Shown: one piece after another, positions 1-8,671 of the stretch
Numbering within the stretch: position 1 is the stretch's first letter
Layout: the number at the start of each line of letters is the position of its first letter
From: Saccharopolyspora gloriosae
GTDB taxonomy: Bacteria > Actinomycetota > Actinomycetes > Mycobacteriales > Pseudonocardiaceae
DNA length: 64,000 nt
Direction of reading: 5' to 3'
Assembly (NCBI RefSeq): GCF_022828475.1
Contig: NZ_CP059557.1
Coordinates: 682,001-746,000, forward strand
Notes under the pieces: generated by a model
Database searches by the model: none
What the model was told of the DNA's origin: nothing
What the model saw: only the letters and a program-made list of their open reading frames with translations
Translations under genes and position numbers: made by a program

Positions 1-1
1 C

Positions 2-1402
2 ACTCCCGTCGAGGAGCTCACCGGATTCCCGGAGGCGCTCGACGGCCGGGTGAAGACGCTGCACCCGCGGGTGCACGCGGGCCTGCTCGCGGACCTGCGC
101 CGCCCGGAGCACGCCGACCAGCTGGCGGAGCTGGAGATCCCGGCCTTCGACCTGCTCGTGGTGAACCTGTACCCGTTCGTGCAGACCGTCGCCTCCGGCG
201 CGGCCCCGGACGAGGTGATCGAGCAGATCGACATCGGCGGCCCCGCGATGGTGCGCGCTTCGGCGAAGAACCACGGGAACGTCGCCGTGGTCGTCGACCC
301 GAGCAAATACGAGTGGCTGCTGGAGCAGGTGCGCGCGGGCGGTTTCACGTTGCCCGAGCGGGTCGAGCTGGCGGCGGAAGCGTTCCGCCACACGGCGTCC
401 TACGACGTGGCGGTGGCCGGCTGGATGAGCCGGGTACCGACGGGCGACGACTCGGCGTTCCCCGGCTGGCTGGGCGAGACCTGGCAGCGGCGTTCCGCGC
501 TGCGCTACGGCGAGAACCCGCACCAGGCCGCCGCGCTGTACGTCTCCGGCGGTGAGGCGTCGGGCTTGGCCGCGGCGGCTCAGCTGCACGGCAAGGAGAT
601 GTCGTACAACAACTACGTGGACGCGGACGCCGCGTGGCGCTCCGCCCACGACCACGCCGAGCCGTGCGTGGCGATCATCAAGCACGCGAACCCGTGCGGC
701 ATCGCGGTCGCAGGCGACATCGCCGACGCGCACCGCAAGGCGCACGAGTGCGACCCGGTGAGCGCGTTCGGCGGCGTGATCGCGGCGAACCGCGAGGTGA
801 CGGTGCCGATGGCGGAGCAGATCGCGGAAGTGTTCACCGAGGTCGTCGTCGCACCCGGATACGCCGACGGCGCCGTCGACGTGCTGACGCGGAAGAAGAA
901 CGTGCGCGTGCTGACCGCGCAGCCGCCGCGCGAAGGCCGGATCGAGATGCGGGCGATCTCCGGTGGGGTGCTGGCGCAGCAGTCCGACGCGATCGACGCC
1001 GAAGGCGATGACCCGGCGAACTGGACGCTCGCGGCCGGACCGGCGGCGGACGAGGCGACGCTGGCCGACCTGGGCTTCGCCTGGCGCGCGTGCCGCGCCG
1101 TGAAGTCCAACGCGATCCTGCTGGCCGATGACGGAGCCACGGTCGGAGTCGGCATGGGCCAGGTCAACCGGGTCGACTCGGCGCGGCTCGCGGTGGCCCG
1201 GGCCGGGGAGCGGGCGAGTGGCTCGGTGGTCGCCTCGGACGCGTTCTTCCCGTTCGGCGACGGGCCGCAGGCGCTGATCGACGCGGGTGTGCGGGCCATC
1301 GTGCAGCCGGGCGGATCGGTGCGGGACAACGAGACGATCGAAGTGTGCGAGGCGGCCGGTGTGCCGCTGTACCTCACAGGAACCAGACACTTCGCGCATT
1401 GA
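2..1402 (+). CDS. purH: Bifunctional AICAR transformylase / IMP cyclohydrolase, 3' part
   Basis: This enzyme does the last two steps of IMP synthesis in the cytosol: formylation of AICAR with 10-formyl-THF, then ring closure. The reading frame is already open at the window edge, and the first GTG at 50 is internal ([11 protein letters not shown] is a cyclohydrolase-domain motif), so the gene starts upstream. About 467 residues are present of a usual 520 or so. The N-terminal part belongs to the MGS-like cyclohydrolase domain. The transformylase domain follows, with [34 protein letters not shown] and DPVSAFGG, and the usual GTRHFAH-like C-terminus ends the protein. No frameshift is seen. The gene is followed by a compound palindrome rather than by a classical terminator. 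Identification is secure from these motifs; only the 5' end is unknown. Confidence 0.97.
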   Translation, partial: TPVEELTGFPEALDGRVKTLHPRVHAGLLADLRRPEHADQLAELEIPAFDLLVVNLYPFVQTVASGAAPDEVIEQIDIGGPAMVRASAKNHGNVAVVVDPSKYEWLLEQVRAGGFTLPERVELAAEAFRHTASYDVAVAGWMSRVPTGDDSAFPGWLGETWQRRSALRYGENPHQAAALYVSGGEASGLAAAAQLHGKEMSYNNYVDADAAWRSAHDHAEPCVAIIKHANPCGIAVAGDIADAHRKAHECDPVSAFGGVIAANREVTVPMAEQIAEVFTEVVVAPGYADGAVDVLTRKKNVRVLTAQPPREGRIEMRAISGGVLAQQSDAIDAEGDDPANWTLAAGPAADEATLADLGFAWRACRAVKSNAILLADDGATVGVGMGQVNRVDSARLAVARAGERASGSVVASDAFFPFGDGPQALIDAGVRAIVQPGGSVRDNETIEVCEAAGVPLYLTGTRHFAH

Positions 1403-1446
1403 TCTGGCTTGTCGTCCGCCGGTCGTTTTTCTTTGGTGGTCGGGTG

Positions 1447-1545
1447 GCGGAACCTCAGTTGGTCTCTCGCTGCGGGATCTTTTTCCCTAGTGGCTCCGCC
1501 ACGAGGGAAAAAGCTGTCCTCGCGAGAGACCAACTGAGAACCCGC
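1447..1545 (+). repeat. Compound palindromic element, copy 1 (99 bp)
   Basis: This is the first of five related elements (others at 8482, 11579, 19238 and 20371), all in the same orientation. The layout is GCGGAACCTCAG, a variable arm, TCTCGCTGCGGGATC, a central hairpin, GCTGTCCTCGCGAGA, the complement of the variable arm, then CTGAGAACCCGC. Here the variable arm is TTGGTC against GACCAA. The central hairpin is TTTTTCCCT-A-GTGGC-TCC-GCCAC-G-AGGGAAAAA. On either strand the hairpin is preceded by T and followed by A, which is the reverse of a rho-independent terminator. The element lies 45 bp after the purH stop. Confidence 0.9.
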
Positions 1546-1562
1546 GGGTGGTCGGCTTTGTG

Positions 1563-1690
1563 ACGTGGGCTATGCGCTGACGCGCATACAGGCACGGCTT
1601 TGCCGCATGGCACGGCTTCGCCGTATGGCGCGGCTTCGCCGTATGGCACGGCCTTTGGGCGGTGGGCATGGCTTCGCCGCTGACGGGGGG
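1563..1690. repeat. Short array of CGGCTTCGCCG mini-hairpins
   Basis: About 20-bp units of the form GGCACGGCTTCGCCGTAT are repeated with variation. Each is able to fold as a short GC stem with a TTC or TTT loop (CGGCTTCGCCG). A further small palindrome, TGCGCTGACGCGCA, precedes them. The same kind of unit follows every copy of the compound palindrome and forms a much larger array at 11700-12150. No plausible gene is seen here; open frames through it are by-products of the repeat. Confidence 0.8.
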
Positions 1691-1875
1691 CGACGGGTAA
1701 AGATCATTGGTCAGGGCTCCGTTGAGGGGCGGTGCGGGATCCCGTGCCGCCCCTTTTTGCGTTTTGGGTCGGGGTTCGTGGGTGGGCGGGGTTGTCGGTG
1801 TTCGGGCGCAGAATGTGGCCGTTCGGTGCGGGCGGGTGGGGGTTCGCAGGGCGGGTCGGCGTCGACCTGCGGTTA

Positions 1876-1891
1876 TCGAACTTGTGTTCGC
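1876..1891. promoter_or_regulatory. LexA (SOS) box 1 upstream of the mutasome operon
   Basis: TCGAACTTGTGTTCGC matches the actinobacterial LexA operator pattern CGAAC-N4-GTTCG exactly in both half sites. It lies about 430 bp upstream of imuA' and 71 bp upstream (start to start) of a second box. Mutasome operons of this type are known SOS genes, so LexA repression with induction by DNA damage is expected. Confidence 0.8.
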
Positions 1892-1908
1892 TCTTTGGCG
1901 TGAACGCC

Positions 1909-1938
1909 TTGACGGCGGCGCCGTGGCCAGGGTTTACT
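1909..1938 (+). promoter_or_regulatory. Candidate promoter of imuA'-imuB-dnaE2
   Basis: TTGACG at 1909-1914 and TTTACT at 1933-1938 are separated by 18 bp and could be the -35 and -10 elements. The second LexA box starts 8 bp further on, so LexA bound there would cover the transcription start. The -10 match is weak and the start point is not proven. Confidence 0.45.
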
Positions 1939-1946
1939 TAGGTCAG

Positions 1947-1962
1947 TCGAACGCGAGTTCGA
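1947..1962. promoter_or_regulatory. LexA (SOS) box 2, perfect palindrome
   Basis: TCGAACGCGAGTTCGA is a 16-bp site with perfect CGAAC and GTTCG half sites and matching flanking T and A. It would overlap the transcription start of the candidate promoter at 1909-1938. Two boxes in one control region suggest tight SOS control of the operon downstream. Confidence 0.85.
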
Positions 1963-2239
1963 TCTCTGGTGAAGCCGGAAACGGCCGACTCCGGTGGTCC
2001 GGGACGCGGGGTTCTCGGGTCCGCCGGAAGCCGGGGTTCCGCCGTCGCGGGGGCGTGCGGAACGACGGGTGATCGCCGGACGGTGTCGAGGAAGGGGTGC
2101 AACGGCAACAGCGGTGGTCCGCAGCGGAGCGCGGGTCGCCGGAAGTACTGAAGTACCGGAAAGAACTCTGGAGCGATCGCCGTCGGGGGGCGGTTGTTCC
2201 AAGGGGTGGTGCCGTTCGGGTGCAGACGGCACGACCTCA

Positions 2240-2317
2240 CCGCTGTCTCCCCACAGCGGACGGTGGATGCCCGAGTAGGGGTCGGGCATCCCTGCGAACG
2301 AAGTGGGGAGACAGCGG
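2240..2317 (+). promoter_or_regulatory. Nested leader hairpin covering the imuA' ribosome binding site
   Basis: The 15-mer CCGCTGTCTCCCCAC (2240-2254) is perfectly complementary to GTGGGGAGACAGCGG (2303-2317), whose last base touches the ATG at 2318. Inside the loop a second perfect 10-bp hairpin forms between GGATGCCCGA (2265-2274) and TCGGGCATCC (2282-2291). The Shine-Dalgarno sequence GGGGAG (2305-2310) lies inside the outer stem, so folding should hide it. Besides this structure, the leader from 1963 to 2239 contains no gene that I recognise. Confidence 0.75.
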
Positions 2318-3184
2318 ATGTCCGCGAGTACGCCTTTGGTGGCGTTGGACGAGGTGGCCACGGCTCACGGGGTGTCCGTGGCCTCCTCGGCCGCCGAGGT
2401 GGGCAGCGATCCCGTTGCGGGACGGGTGCTGCCCGCGCGGGCGGAATTCGCCGCCGTGCTGCCATGGCCTGGCCTGCGCCGTGGCAGCACGGTGGCGGTG
2501 CACGAATCGACTTCGCTGCTGTTCGCCTTGTTGTCCGAGGCGACGGCGGCGGGCTCCTGGGCGGCCGTCGTCGGGCTGCCCGGGATCGGGCTGGCCGCGG
2601 CCGCCGAGGCCGGGGTGGAGCTGTCCCGGCTGGCCCTGGTGCCGCAGCCGGGCAACGACCCGGTCGCGGTGATCGCCGCCTTGCTCGACGGGGTGGATCT
2701 GGTGGTGGTCGGTCGACCGGGGCTGGTGACGGAGGCCGATGCCCGCCGGTTGTCCACCCGGGCTCGGCATCGTGGCGCGGTGCTGTTGCCGTTCGGTTCC
2801 TGGCCGGGGGCCGAAGTGCGGTTGCGCTGCACGCATGCGCGCTGGCACGGCTTGGGTCAGGGCCACGGGCACCTGCGGGAACGGGAGATCACGGTCGGTG
2901 CCAGCGGCCGTGGCGCGGCTTCTCGGCCGCGTTCGTGTCGGCTGCTGTTGCCGGGCCGTGGCGGCCCGGTCGCGTCACCGGCGCCGGACGCGGAGGTCGA
3001 CGAGCCGCCGGCTTGGAATCGTCCTGCGGACGAGGACGGGCCGGACGTCCCGCTCGATCGCGGTCCGGAAGCCGAGAGCGGTCCGGAAGGCTGGGCGATT
3101 CCGGGTTCGCGGGGGAACTCCGCGCGAACCGATCGGGGGCGCGCGGCGCTGCGTTCGGTGGCGGGTGGCGACCGTGCCGGATGA
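2318..3184 (+). CDS. imuA': Mutasome accessory protein ImuA' (RecA-like)
   Basis: This 288-residue protein is the first gene of a three-gene operon for damage-induced translesion synthesis. In mycobacteria, ImuA' works with ImuB and the polymerase DnaE2, and is recruited through ImuB. The N-terminal two thirds resemble a degenerate RecA/SulA-like fold (RRGSTVAVHESTSLL, then a GLPGIGLAAAAEAG stretch and a VDLVVVGRPG strand). The C-terminus after about residue 195 is variable and Pro/Gly/Arg-rich. ATG 2318 is chosen over GTG 2303 because GGGGAG lies 7 bp before it and GTG 2303 has no site. The gene overlaps imuB by 11 bp. Two LexA boxes upstream imply SOS control. The name rests on gene order and weak family resemblance together. 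Confidence 0.85.
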   Translation: MSASTPLVALDEVATAHGVSVASSAAEVGSDPVAGRVLPARAEFAAVLPWPGLRRGSTVAVHESTSLLFALLSEATAAGSWAAVVGLPGIGLAAAAEAGVELSRLALVPQPGNDPVAVIAALLDGVDLVVVGRPGLVTEADARRLSTRARHRGAVLLPFGSWPGAEVRLRCTHARWHGLGQGHGHLREREITVGASGRGAASRPRSCRLLLPGRGGPVASPAPDAEVDEPPAWNRPADEDGPDVPLDRGPEAESGPEGWAIPGSRGNSARTDRGRAALRSVAGGDRAG

Positions 3185-5138
3185 CACCGCTCGCCGCCGC
3201 CCCTCCGGCCGGGCCGCCGAGGACCCCGGTGAGCAGGGCGCGGGCCGGGGCGAAGCGGAGCCGGGTGCACAGCACGGTTCCGCGGTGCGGCGATTCCTGG
3301 TGTGGTGCCCGGATTGGCCGGTGGTCGCCGCCGCGCTCGCCGACGGACTCGGCCCGCTGGTGCCGGCCGCGGTGTTCAGCGCGAACCGGGTGCTGGCCTG
3401 CTCGGCGACGGCTCGGGACGCCGGAGTCCGGCGCGGGATGCGGCGTCGGGAAGCGCAGGGGCGCTGCCCGGAACTCGCGGTGTCCGAGCACGATCCGGCG
3501 CGGGACGCGCGGCTGTTCGAGCCGGTGGTGACGGCGGTGGAGGAGCTCACGCCCGGGGTGGAGATCGTGCGCCCGGGAATGGTGGCGGTTCCGGCTCGCG
3601 GACCGGCGCGGTACTTCGGATCGGAGGACGCCGCCGCGGAGCGGCTGGTCGATCAGGTCGCCGCGCGGGCCGAGGTGGAATGCCAGGTGGGGGTGGCCGA
3701 CGGCCTGTTCGCCGGGGTGCTCGCGGCTCGGCGCGGAGTGCTGGTGCCGCCCGGCGGGAGCCGGGAGTTCCTCGCCCCGCTCGGCATCGCCGAGATCGAC
3801 CAGCCCGCGCAGCGGCTCACGACGGGCCGGGCGGAACTGGTGGATCTGTTGCGCCGCTTGGGCATTCGCACGCTCGGTGAGTTCGCGGCGCTGGTGCCCG
3901 GCGACGTCTCGACGCGCTTCGGTGCCGACGCGCTGCTGGCTCAGCGCGCCGCGCGCGGCGAGGAGGAACGGCCGCCGGACCGTCGGCGCCCACCGCCGGA
4001 GCTGACGGTCACCGAGCGGCTGGATCCGCCGGTGGACCGGGTGGACGCCGCCGCGTTCGCCGCGAAGGCACTGGCGGAACGGCTGCACCTGCTGCTGGGT
4101 GAGCGCGGCGTGGCCTGCACGAGGTTGGGCATCTCGGCGCGGACCGAGAACGGCGAACAGTTGCACCGGGTGTGGCGGTGCGCGGAACCGCTGACTCCGG
4201 CGGACACCGTGGACCGGGTGCGCTGGCAGCTCGACGGCTGGCTCAGCGCCCGGTCGCGGGAACCGCGCCCCACCTCTGGCGTGGCGGTGCTGGAGTTGTG
4301 CCCGGAGGAGGTCGTGGGCGCGGGCGGACTCCAACTGGACCTGATGCGGTCGGCCACCGGCGCGGCCGATGCCCGCGCGGGCCGGGCGTTCGTGCGGGTG
4401 CAGGGCCTGCTCGGCCCGGACCAGGTGCTGGTGGGCATCCCTTCCGGCGGCCGGGACGCGCGGGATCAGGTGACGCTGGTGCCGTGGGGCGCGGAGCGCC
4501 GTCCGCAGCGGGAACCGGATCGTCCGTGGCCGGGGCGGATTCCGGCGCCGTCGCCGTCGGTGCTGCCCGAATCGCCGTGGCCCGCGACGGTGCTGGACGC
4601 GGCGGGGGAACCGGTGCGGATCACCTCCCGGCTGGAGCTGACGGCGCCGCCGTTGCGGGTGCTGGTGCGAGGGCGTTCGCGGGTGGTGGTCGGCTGGGCC
4701 GGGCCGTGGCCGTTGCGGGAACGCTGGTGGAATCCGCCTCGCGGCGGACCGGATGCAGTGGACTCGACCGCTCCCGGTGCCGCGGCGGACCCGGCCGATC
4801 CCGGCGTCGCGCCGGGGGTGGTGGCGCGGATGCAGGTCGTGCTGGCCGCGGAAGGCGACACCGGCCGCACGGACGAGGGCGCCGTCGCGCAGGTCCGGAA
4901 CCTGCCGAGCGGCCGAACCGCCGAGCAGCCGAGAACGTTCCCGGCCGGACGCGTCGAGGACGACCGAGCCTCGAACCGCCGCCCGGCCGACGATGCCGGC
5001 TCTCGCACCGCTGCGGCCGATTCCGCCGGTCCACGCCCCGGTGGCGCCTCGGCCGGGGATCCCGACGAGCAGGGCGAGGTCGCGCTGCTGCTGGTGCACG
5101 AGAACGACGAGTGGTGGGTGCAAGGGGTGTACAGGTGA
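3174..5138 (+). CDS. imuB: Y-family polymerase-like mutasome hub ImuB
   Basis: ImuB is a catalytically inactive Y-family polymerase homologue that bridges DnaE2, ImuA' and the beta clamp. The frame shows LVWCPDWPVVAAA near the start, a Y-family-like palm and finger region (ARDAGVRRGMRRREAQGRCP), a helix-hairpin-helix-like LRRLGIRTLGEFAAL segment, and a long C-terminal tail with a WWNPPRGG motif and a final HENDEWWVQGVYR. GTG 3174 gives 654 residues and overlaps imuA'. GTG 3285, just before RRFLVWCPDW, would remove a low-complexity N-terminus and is also possible. The stop overlaps the dnaE2 start by 4 bp, so translation of the two is probably coupled. The tail between about residues 530 and 640 is proline-rich and variable. 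Confidence 0.93.
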   Translation: MPDDTARRRPSGRAAEDPGEQGAGRGEAEPGAQHGSAVRRFLVWCPDWPVVAAALADGLGPLVPAAVFSANRVLACSATARDAGVRRGMRRREAQGRCPELAVSEHDPARDARLFEPVVTAVEELTPGVEIVRPGMVAVPARGPARYFGSEDAAAERLVDQVAARAEVECQVGVADGLFAGVLAARRGVLVPPGGSREFLAPLGIAEIDQPAQRLTTGRAELVDLLRRLGIRTLGEFAALVPGDVSTRFGADALLAQRAARGEEERPPDRRRPPPELTVTERLDPPVDRVDAAAFAAKALAERLHLLLGERGVACTRLGISARTENGEQLHRVWRCAEPLTPADTVDRVRWQLDGWLSARSREPRPTSGVAVLELCPEEVVGAGGLQLDLMRSATGAADARAGRAFVRVQGLLGPDQVLVGIPSGGRDARDQVTLVPWGAERRPQREPDRPWPGRIPAPSPSVLPESPWPATVLDAAGEPVRITSRLELTAPPLRVLVRGRSRVVVGWAGPWPLRERWWNPPRGGPDAVDSTAPGAAADPADPGVAPGVVARMQVVLAAEGDTGRTDEGAVAQVRNLPSGRTAEQPRTFPAGRVEDDRASNRRPADDAGSRTAAADSAGPRPGGASAGDPDEQGEVALLLVHENDEWWVQGVYR

Positions 5139-8100
5139 GCTGGTTCAATCCGCCGCAGGCCTGGTCGGAGCTGGAAAAGGCGTTGTCCGGCAACGGAATT
5201 CTGCCGCGCGACGAGTCCTTCCCCGGCGACGGCGGCGACAGCCCCGCCTGGACCCGGTCTCGCGCGCCCTACGCGGGCGGCGGTGAGCCCGCTCCCGCGA
5301 CCGTGCCCTACGCCGAACTGCACGCGCATTCGCACTTCAGCTTCCTCGACGGCGCGAGCTACCCGGAGGAGCTGATCGCCGAAGCCGCCCGGCTCGGACT
5401 GGAATCGGTCGCGTTGACCGACCACGACGGCATGTACGGGGTGGTCCGGTTCGCCGAGGCCGCCGCCGAACACGGCATGCGCACGATCTTCGGCTCCGAA
5501 CTGAGCCTCGGGCAGGCCGGTGCGCGGGCGAGCGCGCGCACGGGGGAACCGGACCCGCCGGATCAGCACCTGCTGGTGCTGGCCCGCGATCCGGAGGGCT
5601 ACGGCCGGCTGTGCCGGGCGATCACCACCGCGCAGCTGCGCGGGGAGGAGAAGGGTCGCCCGCAGTACGACCTGGCGGAGTTGGCGGCGGAGGCCGCCGG
5701 TCATTGGCTGGTGCTGACCGGCTGCCGCAAAGGCGCGGTGCGCGCGGCGTGGGAATCCGGCGGAATGCCCGCGGCCGCGGCGGAACTGGACCGGTTGGTG
5801 GCGTTGTTCGGCGCGGACAACGTGGCGGTGGAGTTGACCGACCACGGCTGCCCGGAGGATTCGGTGCGCAACGACGCGCTGTTCGAGCTGGCGCGGCGGC
5901 ACGGCCTGCGGGCGGTGGCGTCCACGGCGGCGCACCTGGCCGCACCCAGCCGGGAGCGGATCGCGTCGGTGCTGGCCGCGATCCGCGCGCGCAGCAGCTT
6001 GGACGCGATGGACGGCTGGCTGCCGCCGTCGGCGGGGGCGCACCTGCGTTCCGGGGCGGAAATGGCACGCCGGTTCGCCCGCTACCCGGGAGTGGTGGCG
6101 GCCGCCGCGGAACTGGGCCGGGAGTGCGCGTTCGACCTGCGCCTGGTGGCGCCGCGACTGCCGCCGTTCGACGTGCCGCCGGGCCGCACCGAAGCCGGGC
6201 ACCTGCGGGAGCTGACGATGCGGGGCGCGCTGGACCGCTACGGCTCACCGCAGCGGAGCCCGGCGGCGTACCGGCAGCTGGAGCACGAACTGGCGGTGAT
6301 CGAACAACTGGACTTCCCCGGCTACTTCCTGGTGGTGCAGGACATCGTGCGGTTCTGCCGGGAGCAGGACATCTTGTGCCAGGGCCGGGGTTCGGCGGCG
6401 AACTCGGCGGTGTGCTTCGCGTTGCGGATCACCAACGCGGATCCGGTGCGCTACGAGCTGCTGTTCGAGCGGTTCCTGGCGCCGGAGCGGGACGGCCCGC
6501 CGGACATCGACCTGGACATCGAATCGGACCGGCGGGAAGAAGTGATCCAGTACGTGTACCGCAAGCACGGCCGCACGCACGCCGCGCAGGTGGCGAACGT
6601 GATCTCGTACCGGCCGAAGTCGGCGGTGCGCGATGTGGCGCGGGCGCTGGGGCATTCGCCGGGGCAGCAGGACGCGTGGAGCAAGCAGGTGGAGAGCTGG
6701 CACGAGCTTCCCCCGGACTGCGAGATTCCGGGGCAGGTGACGGAATTGGCGAACGAGCTCATCGGATTCCCCCGGCACCTGGGGATTCATTCCGGCGGCA
6801 TGGTGCTGTGCCACCAGCCGGTGAGCGAGGTGTGCCCGGTGGAGTGGGCGCGGATGCCGGGCCGCACGGTGCTGCAGTGGGACAAGGACGACTGCGCGGC
6901 CGCGGGACTGGTGAAGTTCGACCTGCTCGGGCTGGGCATGCTCTCGGCGCTGCACTACGCGATCGACCTGGTCGCGGAGCACCACGACCGCCGGGTCGAC
7001 CTGGGGGAGCTGGATCTGGCCGACGACGGGGTGTACGAGATGCTGCGCCGCGCCGACGCGATCGGCGTGTTCCAGGTGGAGAGCCGCGCGCAGCTGGCGA
7101 CGTTGCCGAGGTTGAAGCCGCGCGAGTTCTACGACCTGGTGGTGGAGGTGGCGCTGATCCGCCCCGGCCCGATCCAGGGCGGCTCGGTGCATCCCTACAT
7201 CCGCCGCCGCAACGGCCTGGAGGACTGGGAGTACGAGCATCCGCTGATGGAGGGCGCGCTGGCGAAGACCTTGGGCGTGCCGCTGTTCCAGGAGCAGCTG
7301 ATGCAGCTGGCGGTGGACGTCGCCGGCTTCTCCGCGGCGGAGGCCGACGAGCTGCGCCGCGCGATGGGCGCGAAGCGCTCCGGGGAGCGGATGCGGCGGC
7401 TGCGGGACCGGTTGTTCCAGGGGATGGCGGCGAACGACATCACAGGGGACTTGGCGGAGCGGGTGTACGCGCGGCTGCTGGCGTTCGCCAACTACGGCTT
7501 CCCGGAGAGCCACGCGTTGAGCTTCGCGACGCTGGTGTTCGCCAGTGCCTGGTTCAAGCGGTACTACCCGGCGGCGTTCTGCGCGGCGTTGCTGAAGGCG
7601 CAGCCGATGGGTTTCTACTCGCCGCAGTCGCTGGCCGCGGACGCGCGCAGGCACGGTGTCCGGGTGTTCGGCCCGGATGTGAACGCGAGCCGGGTGCGGG
7701 CCGATCTGGAATCGGACGCGGAGTCCGACGGCGGGAAGGCGGTGCGGCTGGGGTTGGCGTCGGTGCGCACCGTCGGCGAAGGCGTCGCGGAAAGCCTGGT
7801 GGCCGAGCGCGCCGAGCACGGCTCGTTCGCGGACTTGGCGGACGTGGCGCGGCGGGTGTCGTTGACGGCGCCGCAGATGGAGGCCCTGGCCACGGCGGGG
7901 GCGTTCGGTTGTTTCGGCCTGTCCCGCAGGCAGGCGTTGTGGAACGCGGCCGCGGCCGCCGGGGATCGCCCGGACCGGTTGCCGGGCACGACGGTGACGG
8001 CGGCGGCTCCGGTGCTGCCGGGCATGGACGGGGTGGAGCTGGCGGCGGCGGACGTGTGGGCGACGGGGGTGTCGCCGGACAGCTTCCCGGTGCAGTTCCT

Positions 8101-8437
8101 GCGGTCGCGGCTGGACGAGCTGGGCGCGGTCCCGGCCTCCGGTCTGTCCGATGTGGAGCATGGCGATCGGGTGCTGGTGGGCGGTGCGGTGACGCATCGG
8201 CAGCGCCCGGCGACGGCGGGCGGCATCACGTTCCTGAACTTGGAGGACGAAACCGGAATGATCAACGTGATGTGCTCACCGGGACTGTGGGCTCGTTACC
8301 GCACGGTGGCCCGAGCCAGCGCGGCCCTGCTCATCCGCGGAACGGTCGAACGCACCGAGGGCGTCGTGAACCTCCGAGCAGACCGCCTCCAACGCCTCGA
8401 CATCCGAATCCCCACCACCTCCCGGGACTTCTGCTGA
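5135..8437 (+). CDS. dnaE2: Error-prone DNA polymerase DnaE2 (ImuC)
   Basis: This 1100-residue C-family polymerase carries out mutagenic lesion bypass within the ImuA'-ImuB complex. GTG 5135 overlaps the imuB stop (GTGA). An N-terminal PHP domain is clear (LHAHSHFSFLDGASYPEEL, LTDHDGMYGVVRF). The palm motif PDIDLD at residues 456-461 supplies two of the catalytic aspartates, as in DnaE. GRGSAANSAVCF, LHSGGMVLC-like and NYGFPESHALSFA are family signatures. The C-terminal OB fold contains TFLNLEDETGMINVM. Length and motifs fit a full-length DnaE2 and not the replicative DnaE1. A compound palindrome follows and separates it from the convergent peptidase gene. Confidence 0.96.
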   Translation: MSWFNPPQAWSELEKALSGNGILPRDESFPGDGGDSPAWTRSRAPYAGGGEPAPATVPYAELHAHSHFSFLDGASYPEELIAEAARLGLESVALTDHDGMYGVVRFAEAAAEHGMRTIFGSELSLGQAGARASARTGEPDPPDQHLLVLARDPEGYGRLCRAITTAQLRGEEKGRPQYDLAELAAEAAGHWLVLTGCRKGAVRAAWESGGMPAAAAELDRLVALFGADNVAVELTDHGCPEDSVRNDALFELARRHGLRAVASTAAHLAAPSRERIASVLAAIRARSSLDAMDGWLPPSAGAHLRSGAEMARRFARYPGVVAAAAELGRECAFDLRLVAPRLPPFDVPPGRTEAGHLRELTMRGALDRYGSPQRSPAAYRQLEHELAVIEQLDFPGYFLVVQDIVRFCREQDILCQGRGSAANSAVCFALRITNADPVRYELLFERFLAPERDGPPDIDLDIESDRREEVIQYVYRKHGRTHAAQVANVISYRPKSAVRDVARALGHSPGQQDAWSKQVESWHELPPDCEIPGQVTELANELIGFPRHLGIHSGGMVLCHQPVSEVCPVEWARMPGRTVLQWDKDDCAAAGLVKFDLLGLGMLSALHYAIDLVAEHHDRRVDLGELDLADDGVYEMLRRADAIGVFQVESRAQLATLPRLKPREFYDLVVEVALIRPGPIQGGSVHPYIRRRNGLEDWEYEHPLMEGALAKTLGVPLFQEQLMQLAVDVAGFSAAEADELRRAMGAKRSGERMRRLRDRLFQGMAANDITGDLAERVYARLLAFANYGFPESHALSFATLVFASAWFKRYYPAAFCAALLKAQPMGFYSPQSLAADARRHGVRVFGPDVNASRVRADLESDAESDGGKAVRLGLASVRTVGEGVAESLVAERAEHGSFADLADVARRVSLTAPQMEALATAGAFGCFGLSRRQALWNAAAAAGDRPDRLPGTTVTAAAPVLPGMDGVELAAADVWATGVSPDSFPVQFLRSRLDELGAVPASGLSDVEHGDRVLVGGAVTHRQRPATAGGITFLNLEDETGMINVMCSPGLWARYRTVARASAALLIRGTVERTEGVVNLRADRLQRLDIRIPTTSRDFC

Positions 8438-8481
8438 CCTCCCATGCTTCTCCCGGAGTGGCCTGCGTAGGTGTCCGGGTA

Positions 8482-8581
8482 GCGGAACCTCAGCGGCCTT
8501 CTCGCTGCGGGATCGATTTCTGATGTATGTCCGATACACGGCGAAATCGCTGTCCTCGCGAGAAGGCCGCTGAGAACCCGC
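8482..8581 (+). repeat. Compound palindromic element, copy 2 (100 bp)
   Basis: The outer frame is the same as in copy 1, but the variable arm is CGGCCT against AGGCCG and the central hairpin has a wholly different sequence that still pairs (CGATTTC with GAAATCG, and inside it TGTAT with ATACA). Copy 2 is therefore the strongest evidence for conserved pairing. It lies between the convergent dnaE2 and peptidase genes and is followed at 8615 by a single CGGCTTCGCCG hairpin. Confidence 0.9.
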
Positions 8582-8671
8582 CGGTGGTCGTTTTGCTCAA
8601 GCTGGTCACTGCTCATCGGCTTCGCCGCTGACAAGAAGTACAAAAGATCAAAGCCAATCGGCACAGGTTTC

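Noticed and set aside
1447-1545. The compound palindrome as a normal rho-independent terminator
   Set aside because: The central stem is preceded by T and followed by A on both strands, the reverse of what a terminator needs.
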